Positions 17,756 through 26,778 of a stretch of 55,423 nt of DNA are shown in pieces; the stretch's first letter is position 1, and each line of letters starts with the position of its first letter. A program made the translations under genes and the position numbers. The DNA is from Rhodospirillaceae bacterium (lineage in GTDB: Bacteria > Pseudomonadota > Alphaproteobacteria > UBA828): positions 1-55,423 of the forward strand of contig JABIXB010000140.1 of assembly GCA_018666805.1 (NCBI GenBank), read 5' to 3'. The notes under the pieces are model-generated. The model was not told where the DNA came from and searched no databases. It saw nothing but the letters and a program-made list of their open reading frames with translations.

Positions 17756-18845
17756 TGCGTCCCTAGATAAGCGCCACATGGCGGCGGCGTTGGCGCTGGC
17801 CGAACGTGGGCTGGGCGCCGTATGGCCGAATCCGGCGGTTGGTTGCGTGTTGGTGAAGGATGGCCGTGTCATCGGGCGCGGCTGGACCCAGACCGGCGGA
17901 CGGCCGCATGCGGAAAGCGAGGCGCTGGCGCGCGCCGGCGATGCGGCCAAGGGCGCAACCGCCTATGTCACGCTCGAGCCCTGCGCCCATCACGGTGAAA
18001 CAGGCCCGTGCGCCGAAGCGTTGGCAAAAGCCGGCATCGCGCGCCTGGTGGCGGCGATGGCGGATCCCGACCCGCGTGTCTCCGGGCGCGGGTTTGCCCA
18101 TCTGAAAACAGCCGGTATCGAAGTTTTGATTGGCCCCGGCGGCGATCAGGCGGCGCGCCTCAATGCCGGCTTTTTGCGCCGGGTCGAGAGCGGCCGCCCG
18201 CTGGTCACGCTTAAGCTGGCGACCAGCCTCGATGGCCGCATCGCCACGGCAAGCGGTGAAAGCAAATGGATTACCGGTGATTTGTCGCGCGCCCGTGGCC
18301 ATCTCCTGCGCGCCCAGCATGACGCCATCCTGGTCGGCTCGGGCACGGCGCTCACGGATGACCCCGGCTTGACCTGTCGCCTGCCCGGCCTCGCGCCACG
18401 TTCGCCGCTGCGCGTCGTGATGGATGGCCGCCTCAGACTGCCACTCGGTCACCAATTGGTGACAGGCGCGCATGACGTGCCGACCTGGCTCGTGACCACG
18501 AGTGGATCTGCTAAAGATTATATTGCGGCTGGCGTAGAGGTTATCACGGTGGCGCCCGATGAAAGTGGCCATCCGGATGCGCTGGCGACGCTTGAGGCGC
18601 TCGGCGCGCGCGGCATTACCCGCCTTTTGATCGAAGGCGGCGCGCATGTTTCAGCGGCGTTTCTCGGCGCCGGCCTGGTCGACCGCCTCGCCTGTTTCCG
18701 TGCCGCCAACATGATCGGCGGCGATGGCGCGCCGGCAGTTGAATCTTTTGCCCTCGATCGCCTTGACGCAGCGCCGGCCTTTGTTCGCCAAGCGCTTCAC
18801 GAATTGGACGGCGATGTGCTTGAATCACTCGACGCGTTAATTTAG
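17733..18845 (+). CDS. ribD: Bifunctional riboflavin deaminase/reductase RibD
   Basis: RibD deaminates and then reduces the GTP-cyclohydrolase II product in riboflavin synthesis. The N-terminal cytidine-deaminase-like domain has [31 protein letters not shown] and the zinc ligands in [13 protein letters not shown]. The C-terminal reductase domain has [20 protein letters not shown] and [15 protein letters not shown] prefer the GTG at 17733, which gives 370 residues and keeps the conserved Asp-x-x-x-Met start helix; it overlaps nrdR by 23 bases. The ATG at 17778 (355 residues) is the alternative. The stop lies 8 bases from ribE. Confidence 0.9.
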   Translation: MATTKSSDASLDKRHMAAALALAERGLGAVWPNPAVGCVLVKDGRVIGRGWTQTGGRPHAESEALARAGDAAKGATAYVTLEPCAHHGETGPCAEALAKAGIARLVAAMADPDPRVSGRGFAHLKTAGIEVLIGPGGDQAARLNAGFLRRVESGRPLVTLKLATSLDGRIATASGESKWITGDLSRARGHLLRAQHDAILVGSGTALTDDPGLTCRLPGLAPRSPLRVVMDGRLRLPLGHQLVTGAHDVPTWLVTTSGSAKDYIAAGVEVITVAPDESGHPDALATLEALGARGITRLLIEGGAHVSAAFLGAGLVDRLACFRAANMIGGDGAPAVESFALDRLDAAPAFVRQALHELDGDVLESLDALI

Positions 18846-18853
18846 AGAACGGC

Positions 18854-19450
18854 ATGTTTACCGGAATAATCACTGATTTGGGACGGGTGCGCGAGATTCG
18901 CCAGACAACGGATGGCGACGACCGGCGTATCCTGATCGAGACCGCCTACGATACCGCTGGTATTGCGCTCGGCGCCTCGATCGCTTGCGCCGGGCCGTGC
19001 CTAACGGTGGTTGAAACCGGGCCTAATTGGTTTGCGGTTGATGTCAGCGGCGAGACGATGGCGCGGACAACGATTGGCGGCTGGCAGGCCGGGAGCCGCA
19101 TCAATCTGGAGCGCGCGCTCTCAATTGGCGACGAATTGGGCGGCCATCTGGTAACCGGCCACATAGATGGTGTCGGTCAACTTCAGGCACGCCGCGACGA
19201 TGGTGAATCGGTCCGTATGGAGTTTGCGGCGCCCGCCGGATTGATGAAATTTATCGCCGGAAAAGGCTCGATTTCGATAGATGGCGTGTCGCTCACCGTG
19301 AATGAGGTGGGGCCAGACAGCTTCGGCGTTAACATTATTCCGCATACACTCAGCGTAACGACGCTGGGTGAAATGGCACCGGGCGCTGCCGTCAATCTTG
19401 AGATCGACCTTCTTGCGCGCTACGTTGCCCGGCTCACAGAGGAAGTTTGA
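18854..19450 (+). CDS. ribE: Riboflavin synthase, alpha chain
   Basis: Riboflavin synthase dismutates two 6,7-dimethyl-8-ribityllumazines to riboflavin. The 198-residue protein shows the internal duplication of two lumazine-binding repeats: MFTGIITDLGRV with CLTVVETG in the first, and GHLVTGHIDGVGQ with VSLTVNEVGPDSFGV in the second. The Met-Phe-Thr-Gly start is invariant in the family and fixes the ATG. The stop overlaps a possible TTG start of the next gene. No FMN riboswitch was seen upstream of this or of the other rib genes here. Confidence 0.95.
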   Translation: MFTGIITDLGRVREIRQTTDGDDRRILIETAYDTAGIALGASIACAGPCLTVVETGPNWFAVDVSGETMARTTIGGWQAGSRINLERALSIGDELGGHLVTGHIDGVGQLQARRDDGESVRMEFAAPAGLMKFIAGKGSISIDGVSLTVNEVGPDSFGVNIIPHTLSVTTLGEMAPGAAVNLEIDLLARYVARLTEEV

Positions 19451-19455
19451 ACAAT

Positions 19456-20604
19456 ATGTTGCGCGTCGCCACCCCTACCAGCGAGGCTCTCTCGTCGATC
19501 GAAGAGGCCATCGAAGAATTCCGCAATGGCCGGATGATCGTTCTCGTTGACGATGAAGAGCGGGAGAATGAGGGCGACCTCGTTATTCCGGCCCAATTGG
19601 CTACGCCGGAGACGATTAATTTCATGGCCAGATACGGGCGCGGGCTGATCTGCCTGGCGCTGCAGCCCGAGCGTTGCCATGAGCTTGGCCTGGAACTGAT
19701 GCCCAAGCGCAACGAATCACGCCACGATACGGCGTTTACCGTCTCGATTGAGGCGCGCGAAGGTGTGACCACCGGAATTTCCGCGTCGGACCGCTCGCGT
19801 ACCGTCATGGCGGCGATCGATCCGGCCAGTGGGCCGCATGATATCGTCTCGCCCGGACATGTCTTTCCGCTGATGGCGCGCGATGGCGGCGTGCTGGTGC
19901 GTGCCGGCCATACCGAGGCGGGCGTCGATATGGCGCGCCTTGCCGGCCTCAACCCCTCGGCGGTGATCTGTGAAATTATGAATGACGATGGCTCGATGGC
20001 GCGCATGGCGGATCTCGAAGCGTTCGCCCAGCGCCACGCCGTCAAGGTGGCGTCGATCGCCGATTTGATCTCCTACCGTTTGCGCAATGACACCTTCGTC
20101 GAGCGTATCGAGGAGACCGAGCTGCATAGCCGCTATGGCGGCGCGTTCAAAATGTACGTCTATGCCAATACGGTGGAATATTCCGAACATATCGTGTTGG
20201 TGAAAGGCGATATCAGCGACGATGAGCCGGTCCTGGTGCGGGTCCATGATTTCGATCCGCTCGACGATTTGCTGGCCGATAGTTCGAGCGGTCACGAGGG
20301 CAAGTTGCAGGCGGCGATGCGCATTGTCGGCGAGCGCGGGCGCGGTGTGGTCGTCATCATTCGCGAGCCGCGCCAATCGCGCGTCTCCGAATTGGTGCGC
20401 GCGCGTCACAGCGGCAGCGAGGCGACGGGCCTGCGCGATTATGGCGTTGGCGCGCAGATTCTGCGCGATCTCGGCATTCACGAGATGATCCTGTTGCACA
20501 ATACCGAGTGGACCATTGTCGGCCTTGACGGCTATGGCCTGAAGGTCGTCGGCCAAATGCCGATACCGTCGGGGCCAGTCGGTGAAGTCGGCAAAAATGG
20601 CTGA
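19456..20604 (+). CDS. ribB: 3,4-dihydroxy-2-butanone-4-phosphate synthase with degenerate GTP cyclohydrolase II domain (RibBX type)
   Basis: The N-terminal domain (about residues 10-205) is a complete DHBP synthase: VLVDDEERENEGDLVIPA, TPETINFMARYGRGLICLAL, VSPGHVFPLMARDGG and RAGHTEAGVDM, with the acidic Mg2+ site and catalytic loop. The C-terminal domain resembles GTP cyclohydrolase II, but the zinc-binding C-x2-G-D-x(n)-C-x-C region is absent. In its place stands DPLDDLLADSSSGHEGKLQ. This matches the RibBX variant described in Proteobacteria, so GTP cyclohydrolase II must be encoded elsewhere. The ATG at 19456 has GAGGAAG 11 bases upstream; a TTG at 19447 is possible. Confidence 0.9.
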   Translation: MLRVATPTSEALSSIEEAIEEFRNGRMIVLVDDEERENEGDLVIPAQLATPETINFMARYGRGLICLALQPERCHELGLELMPKRNESRHDTAFTVSIEAREGVTTGISASDRSRTVMAAIDPASGPHDIVSPGHVFPLMARDGGVLVRAGHTEAGVDMARLAGLNPSAVICEIMNDDGSMARMADLEAFAQRHAVKVASIADLISYRLRNDTFVERIEETELHSRYGGAFKMYVYANTVEYSEHIVLVKGDISDDEPVLVRVHDFDPLDDLLADSSSGHEGKLQAAMRIVGERGRGVVVIIREPRQSRVSELVRARHSGSEATGLRDYGVGAQILRDLGIHEMILLHNTEWTIVGLDGYGLKVVGQMPIPSGPVGEVGKNG

Positions 20605-21040
20605 AGCGCTTCATATCCTGGTCGCCGAAGCGCGCTTTTACGATGATATCGCCGATGAGTTGATGCTGGGCGCGTGCGCGGTTCTCGACGAAGCGGGTGC
20701 CACTTACGAAACCGTCGCGCTGCCGGGCGCCTTTGAAATCCCCGCCGCGTTCAAAATGGCGATGGCGAGCGGGCGCTTCGATGGCTATATCGCGCTCGGC
20801 TGCGTGATCCGCGGCGAAACCTCGCATTATGATTATGTTTGCGGTGAATCGGCGCGTGGCTTGATGTCGCTTGCGACGCGCCACGGCATCGCTATCGGCT
20901 ATGGCATATTGACGACGGAGAACCGCGAGCAAGCCTGGACGCGGGCGTCGCGGGCGGAAAAAAACAAAGGCGCCTTCGCCGCCGAGACCTGTTTGCGCAT
21001 GGCTCGGCTACGCCGCGATTTTTCTCAAAAGGCGGGTTGA
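20597..21040 (+). CDS. ribH: 6,7-dimethyl-8-ribityllumazine synthase
   Basis: RibH condenses DHBP with the ribitylamino-pyrimidinedione. The 147-residue protein has ILVAEARFYDDIADELMLGA, ETVALPGAFEIPAAFKM, and CVIRGETSHYDYVCGESARG with the catalytic His region near residue 85. At the N terminus, Glu-Ala-Arg-Phe-Tyr replaces the more usual R/S-R-F/W-N. The ATG at 20597 overlaps ribB by 8 bases. A GTG at 20582 would add five residues. With ribD, ribE and ribB it covers every riboflavin step except GTP cyclohydrolase II and the phosphatase. Confidence 0.93.
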   Translation: MAEALHILVAEARFYDDIADELMLGACAVLDEAGATYETVALPGAFEIPAAFKMAMASGRFDGYIALGCVIRGETSHYDYVCGESARGLMSLATRHGIAIGYGILTTENREQAWTRASRAEKNKGAFAAETCLRMARLRRDFSQKAG

Positions 21041-21045
21041 ACACC

Positions 21046-21561
21046 ATGGCGGAAATAAAAAAACAGCCGGGGCAGGGGCGCAGTGTGGCGCGCCTCGGTG
21101 CGGTGCAGGCGCTCTATCAGATGGAGCTTTCGGACGCTCAGCCGGATGAGGTTATCAAGGAGTTCGTCGCCCACCGCATCGGTCAGGAGATCGAGGGCGA
21201 TGCTTACGCCGAGGCCGATCGCGCGCATTTTAAATGGTTGGTGCTGAACACCCACAGCCGGATCGACGAATTGGATAGCTGTATCGGCAGCGCGCTCGAC
21301 GCCGACTGGACGGTGACACGTTTGGGCGCGCTGATGCGCGCTCTGCTCCGGGCGGCGGCGGCCGAACTTTCGGCCCGCCCCGACATTCCGGCGCGAGTGG
21401 TGATGAATGAATATGTTGAGTTGGCAGGCGCTTTCTTCTCACAGCGTGAGCCTGCCTTCGTCAATGCGGCGCTCGATACCTTGGCGCACCGCTTGCGCGC
21501 CGATGAGTTCGCGCCGTCGGACCAGGCGGGCGGCAATGTCAGACCACCGGCCGGGCACTGA
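21046..21561 (+). CDS. nusB: Transcription antitermination factor NusB
   Basis: NusB binds boxA RNA with NusE/S10 during rRNA transcription. The 171-residue all-helical protein has ARLGAVQALYQMEL at the N terminus, a central RAHFKWLVLNTHSRIDELD segment and the C-terminal VVMNEYVELAGAFFSQREPAFVNAALD signature. The ATG at 21046 has AAGGCGGG about 10 bases upstream. A TTG at 21037 overlaps ribH but is less likely. Its end overlaps thiL by 26 bases. Confidence 0.93.
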   Translation: MAEIKKQPGQGRSVARLGAVQALYQMELSDAQPDEVIKEFVAHRIGQEIEGDAYAEADRAHFKWLVLNTHSRIDELDSCIGSALDADWTVTRLGALMRALLRAAAAELSARPDIPARVVMNEYVELAGAFFSQREPAFVNAALDTLAHRLRADEFAPSDQAGGNVRPPAGH

Positions 21562-22528
21562 ATTCGATCTGATCCTGCGTCATTTTGCGCCGCTCGCAAG
21601 CGGCGAGGCGGGCGCCTATGCGCTCTGCGACGACGCTGCATCGCTTGCCGTGAAGCCCGGCCACGAGCTCATCGTCACCAAGGATATGATGGCGGCGGGG
21701 GTGCATTTTTTCGCCACCGACCCGCCGGAGACGCTTGGCCGCAAGATATTGCGCGCCAATCTATCGGATTTGGCGGCGATGGGTGCGACGCCCCGGGCCT
21801 ATGCCATGGGGCTGGCCCTGCCCGGAGATTTACCGCCGGACTGGCTGGAGAAATTCGTCGCCGGGCTGGCCGAGGACCAAGCCCAGTTCGGCGTCACGCT
21901 GATTGGCGGCGATACCATTCGCGCCGCCGACGGCTTGACGATGTCGCTCACCGCATTCGGAGAAATAGCCGCGGGCCGCGCCTTGCGCCGCTCCGGCGCC
22001 AAGCCCGGCGATGCGATCTTTGCGAGCGGCACAATCGGCGATGCGGCGCTCGGCCTGCAAGTCGCTGAGGGCCGCCCATTGGCGGGTGTGGCGGCGGCAG
22101 AGAGGGAAACCCTCCTGGCGCGCTACCGTCTGCCCGAGCCGCGTACAGAATTAGGCAGAGGCCTGGTCGGTCTGGCGAGCGCGGCGATCGATATATCCGA
22201 CGGCCTGGTCGCCGATCTCGGCCATATATGCACGGCGTCGGAAGTCGGCGCGCGCATTGAAGTGGAACGGGTTCCTTTATCGGACGCCGCAGCGGCAGCC
22301 TGCCGCGCCGCGCCGGAGCTTATTCAGCGCCTGCTTTCGGGCGGCGACGATTATGAATTGCTGGTGTGCGCGCCAGCGCAAGCTGAAGAAGATGTGGTCG
22401 CAGCCGCCCGGGCCGCCGATATTCCGCTCGGCCGCATTGGCACAGTGATGCCGGGCTCCGGTGTTTGCGTGATCGGCTCAGACGGCGGCGAAATGATGCT
22501 TGAGCGCGGCGGATACAGGCATTTCTAG
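21536..22528 (+). CDS. thiL: Thiamine-monophosphate kinase
   Basis: ThiL phosphorylates thiamine phosphate to thiamine diphosphate. The 330-residue protein has an N-terminal AIRS domain (CDDAASLAVKPGHELIVTKD, GRKILRANLSDLAAMGATP, TLIGGDTIRAADGLTMSLT) and a C-terminal AIRS_C domain (SAAIDISDGLVADLGHIC, LLSGGDDYELLVCAP). The ATG at 21536 begins the conserved part and lies inside nusB; GGCGGGCGG precedes it. Thiamine diphosphate is the cofactor of the E1 pair at 2.6-4.6 kb, but the genes are not linked. Confidence 0.93.
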   Translation: MSDHRPGTEFDLILRHFAPLASGEAGAYALCDDAASLAVKPGHELIVTKDMMAAGVHFFATDPPETLGRKILRANLSDLAAMGATPRAYAMGLALPGDLPPDWLEKFVAGLAEDQAQFGVTLIGGDTIRAADGLTMSLTAFGEIAAGRALRRSGAKPGDAIFASGTIGDAALGLQVAEGRPLAGVAAAERETLLARYRLPEPRTELGRGLVGLASAAIDISDGLVADLGHICTASEVGARIEVERVPLSDAAAAACRAAPELIQRLLSGGDDYELLVCAPAQAEEDVVAAARAADIPLGRIGTVMPGSGVCVIGSDGGEMMLERGGYRHF

Positions 22529-22615
22529 CGCGCTTCGGGATATTCACCCTTTGTTCAGTCTTGTCGTCCATCATCATGGCGTGAACCCCTGAATTTTTTG
22601 CGGCGCGCGCTCGTC

Positions 22616-23068
22616 ATGGCGAAAAAGAAAAGTAAAAAGAAGTTATTTATCATCGCCGGTCTGGTCTTGATCGGCGTGGTCGCGGTCGGCGGCTATCAGA
22701 TGATGATGGGCAGCAAAGAAGGTGAGCCTTCCAAGCCGGATGTGTCGAGCGAGCTTGGATTTATCGGCCTCGATCCCTTCCTGGCGCCGGTCATTGAAGG
22801 CCGGAGAATAGCCAAATATGTCGCCGTCGGGGTCGTGTTGGAGCTCTACAACGTAGACCATAAGCCTTTGATTCGTAAGTATATGACGCCGCTCAGGAAC
22901 GCCTTCATCGACGATTTCGTGTTTCAGGCGCAAATGAACAGCGGAACCTCGGAATCGATCCACTTAAAGCGCGTAAAGACCCGCTTCCACACCTTGGCGG
23001 ACCGCATTGTCGGCCCCGATATCGTCAAGGAAATTCTTATCAGCCATGTCATAGATCGGGGTTTTTAG
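22616..23068 (+). CDS. FliL-like single-pass inner-membrane protein
   Basis: The 150-residue protein has a Lys-rich N terminus (MAKKKSKKK), one membrane helix (LFIIAGLVLIGVVAVGGYQ, about residues 10-30) and a periplasmic domain. In that domain LDPFLAPVIEGRRIAKYVAV, VVLELYNVDHKPLIRKYM and PLRNAFIDDFV resemble the stomatin-like fold of FliL. No flagellar gene is near, so it is a FliL-like protein of unknown role. The start at 22616 gives the typical lysine-rich head; a TTG 18 bases earlier is open. It lies between thiL and hppA, 87 bases after thiL. Confidence 0.6.
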   Translation: MAKKKSKKKLFIIAGLVLIGVVAVGGYQMMMGSKEGEPSKPDVSSELGFIGLDPFLAPVIEGRRIAKYVAVGVVLELYNVDHKPLIRKYMTPLRNAFIDDFVFQAQMNSGTSESIHLKRVKTRFHTLADRIVGPDIVKEILISHVIDRGF

Positions 23069-23247
23069 GCCCTGTCCCGGGTGAATCCGGGGCCGGGCGA
23101 AATATTTCCTGCCTCGGGCCGGTTGCGTTCTGATCCGTCTTCTGGCATTTTCCGCGCGCGCAAAAATCGAGTTGCGGGATTCGCGCCGCTTGATGGATAT
23201 GTGTCCGCGCGCCTCATCACTCCTTATTATTAGAGGACCAGCCTGAA

Positions 23248-25338
23248 ATGGACGGGATTTATTGGTTCGCAGTCGGCGCCGGTGTCGTCGCGCTGCTCTA
23301 CGGCATTTACGCAATTCGCTCGGTGCTTGCTGCAAGCGCCGGCAACGAACGCATGCAGGAGATTGCAAGCGCTATCCAGGAAGGCGCACGCGCCTACCTG
23401 AACCGGCAATACATGACCATCGGTATGGTCGGCGTGGTGATCTTCGTCATTTTGCTGGTTCTATTGGGTTACAAGGTCGGCATCGGCTTTGCCATCGGCG
23501 CCATTCTCTCTGCGCTTGCCGGCTATATCGGCATGTATGTATCGGTGCGCGCCAATGTGCGTACCGCCGATGCGGCGCGCCAGGGAATTGCACCGGCGCT
23601 TGGCATCGCATTCCGCTCAGGTGCGGTGACCGGCATGCTGGTGGTTGGCCTCGGTCTGCTCGGTGTCGCTGTCTATTACGGCATCCTGGTTTCGGCCGAT
23701 GTTGAAACCGGTGAAATTCTCGAATCTCTCGTTGCCTTGGGCTTTGGCGGTTCGCTGATTTCCATTTTCGCCCGCCTTGGCGGCGGCATCTTCACCAAGG
23801 GTGCGGATGTCGGCGCGGATTTGGTCGGCAAGGTTGAAGCCGGTATCCCCGAGGATGATCCGCGTAACCCGGCGACGATTGCTGACAATGTCGGCGACAA
23901 TGTCGGTGACTGCGCCGGTATGGCGGCGGATCTGTTCGAGACATTTGCGGTGACTGTGGTCGCCACGATGTTGCTGATCGCCGTCTATTTCAGCGGCGAT
24001 ATGCTCGATAAGATGATGCTCTACCCGCTGGCGCTTGGCGGCGCCGGTATTCTGGCGTCGGTGCTCGGCACGTTTTTTGTCCGCCTCGGCAAGAGCCAGA
24101 ATATCATGGCGGCGCTTTATAAGGGCTTCCTCGCCTCGTCGGTTATTGCCGCTGTGGCATTTTACTTCGTCACCGACTGGGTAGTCGGCTGGGGCACCGA
24201 GTTCATGATAAGCGACAAGGTGGTGACCGGTGGCGACCTGTTCTGGTGCGGCCTTGTCGGCCTTGTCGTTACCGGGCTGATGATCTGGGTGACGGAATAT
24301 TACACCTCGACCGAATACAAGCCGGTCAAATCGATCGCCCAGGCGTCGACCACGGGGCATGCGACCAACGTCATTCAAGGCCTGGCGGTCTCCATGCAGG
24401 CAACCGCGATTCCGGCGCTGATTATTTCTGCCGGTATCATCCTGGCCTATCTCTTTGCCGGCCTGTTTGGTATCTCGATTGCGGTGACGGCGATGTTGGC
24501 CTTGGCCGGTATGGTCGTGGCGCTCGATGCATACGGCCCGGTAACGGATAATGCCGGCGGCATTGCCGAGATGTCCGAGTTGCCGGAAGAAGTGCGCAAG
24601 ACCACCGATGCACTGGATGCGGTCGGCAACACGACCAAAGCGGTGACCAAGGGCTATGCGATTGCCTCCGCCGGTCTCGCGGCGTTGGTGCTGTTTGCCG
24701 CCTTTACCCAGGATATTGGGCGATACTTCCCCAATATCGGCAAGCTGGATTTCTCGCTCAGCAACCCCTATGTCGTGGTTGGCCTGTTTATCGGTGGCGT
24801 GCTGCCGTTCCTGTTCGGCTCCATGGCGATGCTTGCCGTTGGCCGCGCCGCGGCTGCGGTGGTGATCGAGGTGCGCCGGCAGTTCAAGGAAATCCCCGGC
24901 ATCATGGAAGGCACCGGCAAGCCCGAATATGGCAAAGCGGTTGATTTGCTGACCAAGTCGGCGATCCGCGAAATGATCCTGCCGTCGCTGCTGCCGATTG
25001 TGGCGCCGATCCTGCTCTACATCGTCATCTGGCTGATTGCTGGTCAGGTTGCGGCACTTTCCGCACTGGGCGCAATGCTGATGGGCACCATCGTCACCGG
25101 CCTGTTCCTCGCCATTTCGATGACGGCGGGCGGCGGTGCCTGGGACAATGCCAAGAAATATGTCGAGGACGGCAATCTCGGCGGCAAGGGTTCCGACGCG
25201 CATCATGCGGCAGTGACCGGCGATACGGTCGGCGATCCCTACAAGGATACCGCCGGTCCGGCGATTAACCCGATGATCAAAATCACCAACATCGTTGCGA
25301 TCCTGATGCTGGCGGTTATTGCGATGATCGTCGGTTAA
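23248..25338 (+). CDS. hppA: Membrane-bound proton-translocating pyrophosphatase, K+-independent type
   Basis: HppA hydrolyses pyrophosphate and pumps protons across the membrane. It has 696 residues and about 16 membrane helices. Substrate motifs are [25 protein letters not shown], split here as [14 protein letters not shown] and [19 protein letters not shown], and the C-terminal [19 protein letters not shown]. Residue 464 in [10 protein letters not shown] is Lys. Lys at this site (Ala in the other class) marks the K+-independent H+-PPases. AGAGGA lies about 10 bases before the ATG, and a strong terminator follows. A long open frame on the opposite strand is only codon-bias shadow. Confidence 0.95.
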   Translation: MDGIYWFAVGAGVVALLYGIYAIRSVLAASAGNERMQEIASAIQEGARAYLNRQYMTIGMVGVVIFVILLVLLGYKVGIGFAIGAILSALAGYIGMYVSVRANVRTADAARQGIAPALGIAFRSGAVTGMLVVGLGLLGVAVYYGILVSADVETGEILESLVALGFGGSLISIFARLGGGIFTKGADVGADLVGKVEAGIPEDDPRNPATIADNVGDNVGDCAGMAADLFETFAVTVVATMLLIAVYFSGDMLDKMMLYPLALGGAGILASVLGTFFVRLGKSQNIMAALYKGFLASSVIAAVAFYFVTDWVVGWGTEFMISDKVVTGGDLFWCGLVGLVVTGLMIWVTEYYTSTEYKPVKSIAQASTTGHATNVIQGLAVSMQATAIPALIISAGIILAYLFAGLFGISIAVTAMLALAGMVVALDAYGPVTDNAGGIAEMSELPEEVRKTTDALDAVGNTTKAVTKGYAIASAGLAALVLFAAFTQDIGRYFPNIGKLDFSLSNPYVVVGLFIGGVLPFLFGSMAMLAVGRAAAAVVIEVRRQFKEIPGIMEGTGKPEYGKAVDLLTKSAIREMILPSLLPIVAPILLYIVIWLIAGQVAALSALGAMLMGTIVTGLFLAISMTAGGGAWDNAKKYVEDGNLGGKGSDAHHAAVTGDTVGDPYKDTAGPAINPMIKITNIVAILMLAVIAMIVG

Positions 25339-25361
25339 GGCCGAATAACAGAAGCACGGAA

Positions 25362-25392
25362 AAGCGGGGGGCAATTGCCCCCCGCTTTTTTC
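25362..25392 (+). terminator. Strong rho-independent terminator of hppA
   Basis: An 11-bp perfect stem (AAGCGGGGGGC / GCCCCCCGCTT) with an AATT loop runs straight into a six-T tract. It lies 23 bases after the hppA stop. On the minus strand the A-rich flank gives a T tract as well, so it may also stop the convergent bamE transcript. Confidence 0.93.
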
Positions 25393-25410
25393 GTTTAGCA
25401 GCGGAACTTA

Positions 25411-25893
25411 CTATCGGCTGCCCGGGCCACCGACGCCAAGGTTGCCCAATAACTGCTCGAAAACGCCCATTTCGCGGCCCTTGGTCGGGGTCGTTCGTTC
25501 CACCAGGTCAATGTCACGCGCTTGGTCGTTCGACAAATGGGCCACCTGCTGAACGAATCCGGCCTGATCGAACTCGACCAGCACGACGACAGCCTCGATC
25601 AGATCCGGGTCGTAAAACGCCAGGTGTTCGGTTTTGCGCGTGATGTAATACCAGCGTGTGTCTTCAAAGGTGCCGATCGCGGTGGGAGACCCCAGCATGT
25701 CCAAAACCTGGTCCCGGGTTTGCTGGCCGGGTTTGATTTGCGCCAGGGATTCGGGATTGGGCACATGGCCGCGCAGGTTGATTTCGGGCGCACAGCTCGC
25801 GGCGCCAAGCGCGCCTGCCAGCACCAGCGCCGCAGCGAACTGGCGCGGGCCTACGGTTTTGCGGAGTTTGCGGATTTTTGAGAATCTTATCAT
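25411..25893 (-). CDS. bamE: Outer membrane assembly lipoprotein BamE (SmpA/OmlA family)
   Basis: BamE is a small lipoprotein of the beta-barrel assembly machine. The 160-residue protein has a lipoprotein signal ending at LVLAGALGAASCAP. Next comes the SmpA_OmlA domain: LAQIKPGQQTRDQVLDMLGSP, RWYYITRKTEHLAFYDPDLIE and VVVLVEFDQAGFVQQV. The length is longer than E. coli BamE because of a C-terminal tail (GREMGVFEQLLGNLGVGGPG), which is usual in alphaproteobacteria. It is divergent from the cytochrome chaperone-like gene, an arrangement conserved in the class. Confidence 0.9.
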   Translation of the reverse strand: MIRFSKIRKLRKTVGPRQFAAALVLAGALGAASCAPEINLRGHVPNPESLAQIKPGQQTRDQVLDMLGSPTAIGTFEDTRWYYITRKTEHLAFYDPDLIEAVVVLVEFDQAGFVQQVAHLSNDQARDIDLVERTTPTKGREMGVFEQLLGNLGVGGPGSR

Positions 25894-26015
25894 TGGCGGA
25901 TATTATAGCGCTTGTGGGCGGCGTGTGCCTTATAACGATGATGCGATAATGGTGATGGGGTGCGAAAATGCGCGCCCTGCCGGATAGTGTCAATGTTCTC
26001 GGGACGATAAGCAAA

Positions 26016-26612
26016 ATGAAGTTTTTAAGCGGCTTGCTGGGCCATGCCAAACAACGTGCCCGGGAGCGTGATCAGGCGCTTTCCCTCTATGTGGCATCGG
26101 TCGAACAGGCGCGCCAACCGAGCTTTTATTCCGACTGCGACGTGGCCGACACATTGGACGGCCGCTTTGACCTGATTGTCCTGCATGTCTATCTCGTCAT
26201 GCGCACCCTGCGTCCGGCCGAGGAGCAGGGAAAACGCCTGTCCGATCTCATATTTAAGATCATGATGGATGATATGGACATGAATCTGCGCGAAATGGGT
26301 GTCGGTGACTTGAGCGTGGGAAAGCGCGTGAAAGCCATGGCGCGTGCCTTTTATGGCCGCTCCGCCGCCTATGATGCAGCGCTCGACGGCACAGGGGATT
26401 CGGGTGGGGATTCGGATGCGGATTCGGCTGAAAACGGCCTGGAAGAGACGCTGCAACGAAATATTTACGGCGCCGAGGCGCCCGAACCGGAGCAGGTCGG
26501 GCAGCTTTCGGACTATGTCCGCCGCGCGCTGGCGGCGCTCGCGGCGCAGCCCAGTGAGGCGTTGCTGGCCGGCGATGTTGCCTTCCCCCCGGCGCCCTCG
26601 TCGGCCGCTTGA
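26016..26612 (+). CDS. Ubiquinol-cytochrome c chaperone (CBP3-like) family protein
   Basis: The 198-residue protein matches the Ubiq_cyt_C_chap domain over residues 20-140: RFDLIVLHVYLVMRTLRPAE, LSDLIFKIMMDDMDMNLREM and GDLSVGKRVKAMARAFYGR. In mitochondria CBP3 assists cytochrome b synthesis and assembly of the bc1 complex, and the bacterial homologue probably has a related membrane-assembly role. The Met at 26016 is chosen because the conserved region starts there. The upstream in-frame start at 25968 adds unconserved residues. The C-terminal third is acidic and alanine-rich. It belongs to the conserved bamE-chaperone-DUF177-rpmF block. Confidence 0.85.
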   Translation: MKFLSGLLGHAKQRARERDQALSLYVASVEQARQPSFYSDCDVADTLDGRFDLIVLHVYLVMRTLRPAEEQGKRLSDLIFKIMMDDMDMNLREMGVGDLSVGKRVKAMARAFYGRSAAYDAALDGTGDSGGDSDADSAENGLEETLQRNIYGAEAPEPEQVGQLSDYVRRALAALAAQPSEALLAGDVAFPPAPSSAA

Positions 26613-26778
26613 GCGCGAGCGGGGGCAAAATCGCAGCGCCATATTGACGTGCCGGGCTGCTGCCAATAAGGTGCGCGCCCGTTCGTCAATCGAACGGTTG
26701 ATGATAATGTGTGAACCCCCAGTTTTCCGGCGCTTTTGCGCCCAGATGCCGCATCGCCGATGAAAGGTTTGCGCTGCC

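Noticed and set aside
18854-20604. FMN riboswitch in the rib operon
   Set aside because: The genes are packed with gaps under 10 bases or overlaps, leaving no room for the aptamer.
23617-25374. 585-residue open frame on the strand opposite hppA
   Set aside because: It is rich in His, Arg, Gln and Asp with no membrane or domain signature, and hppA on the other strand is unmistakable. The frame is open because of hppA codon bias.
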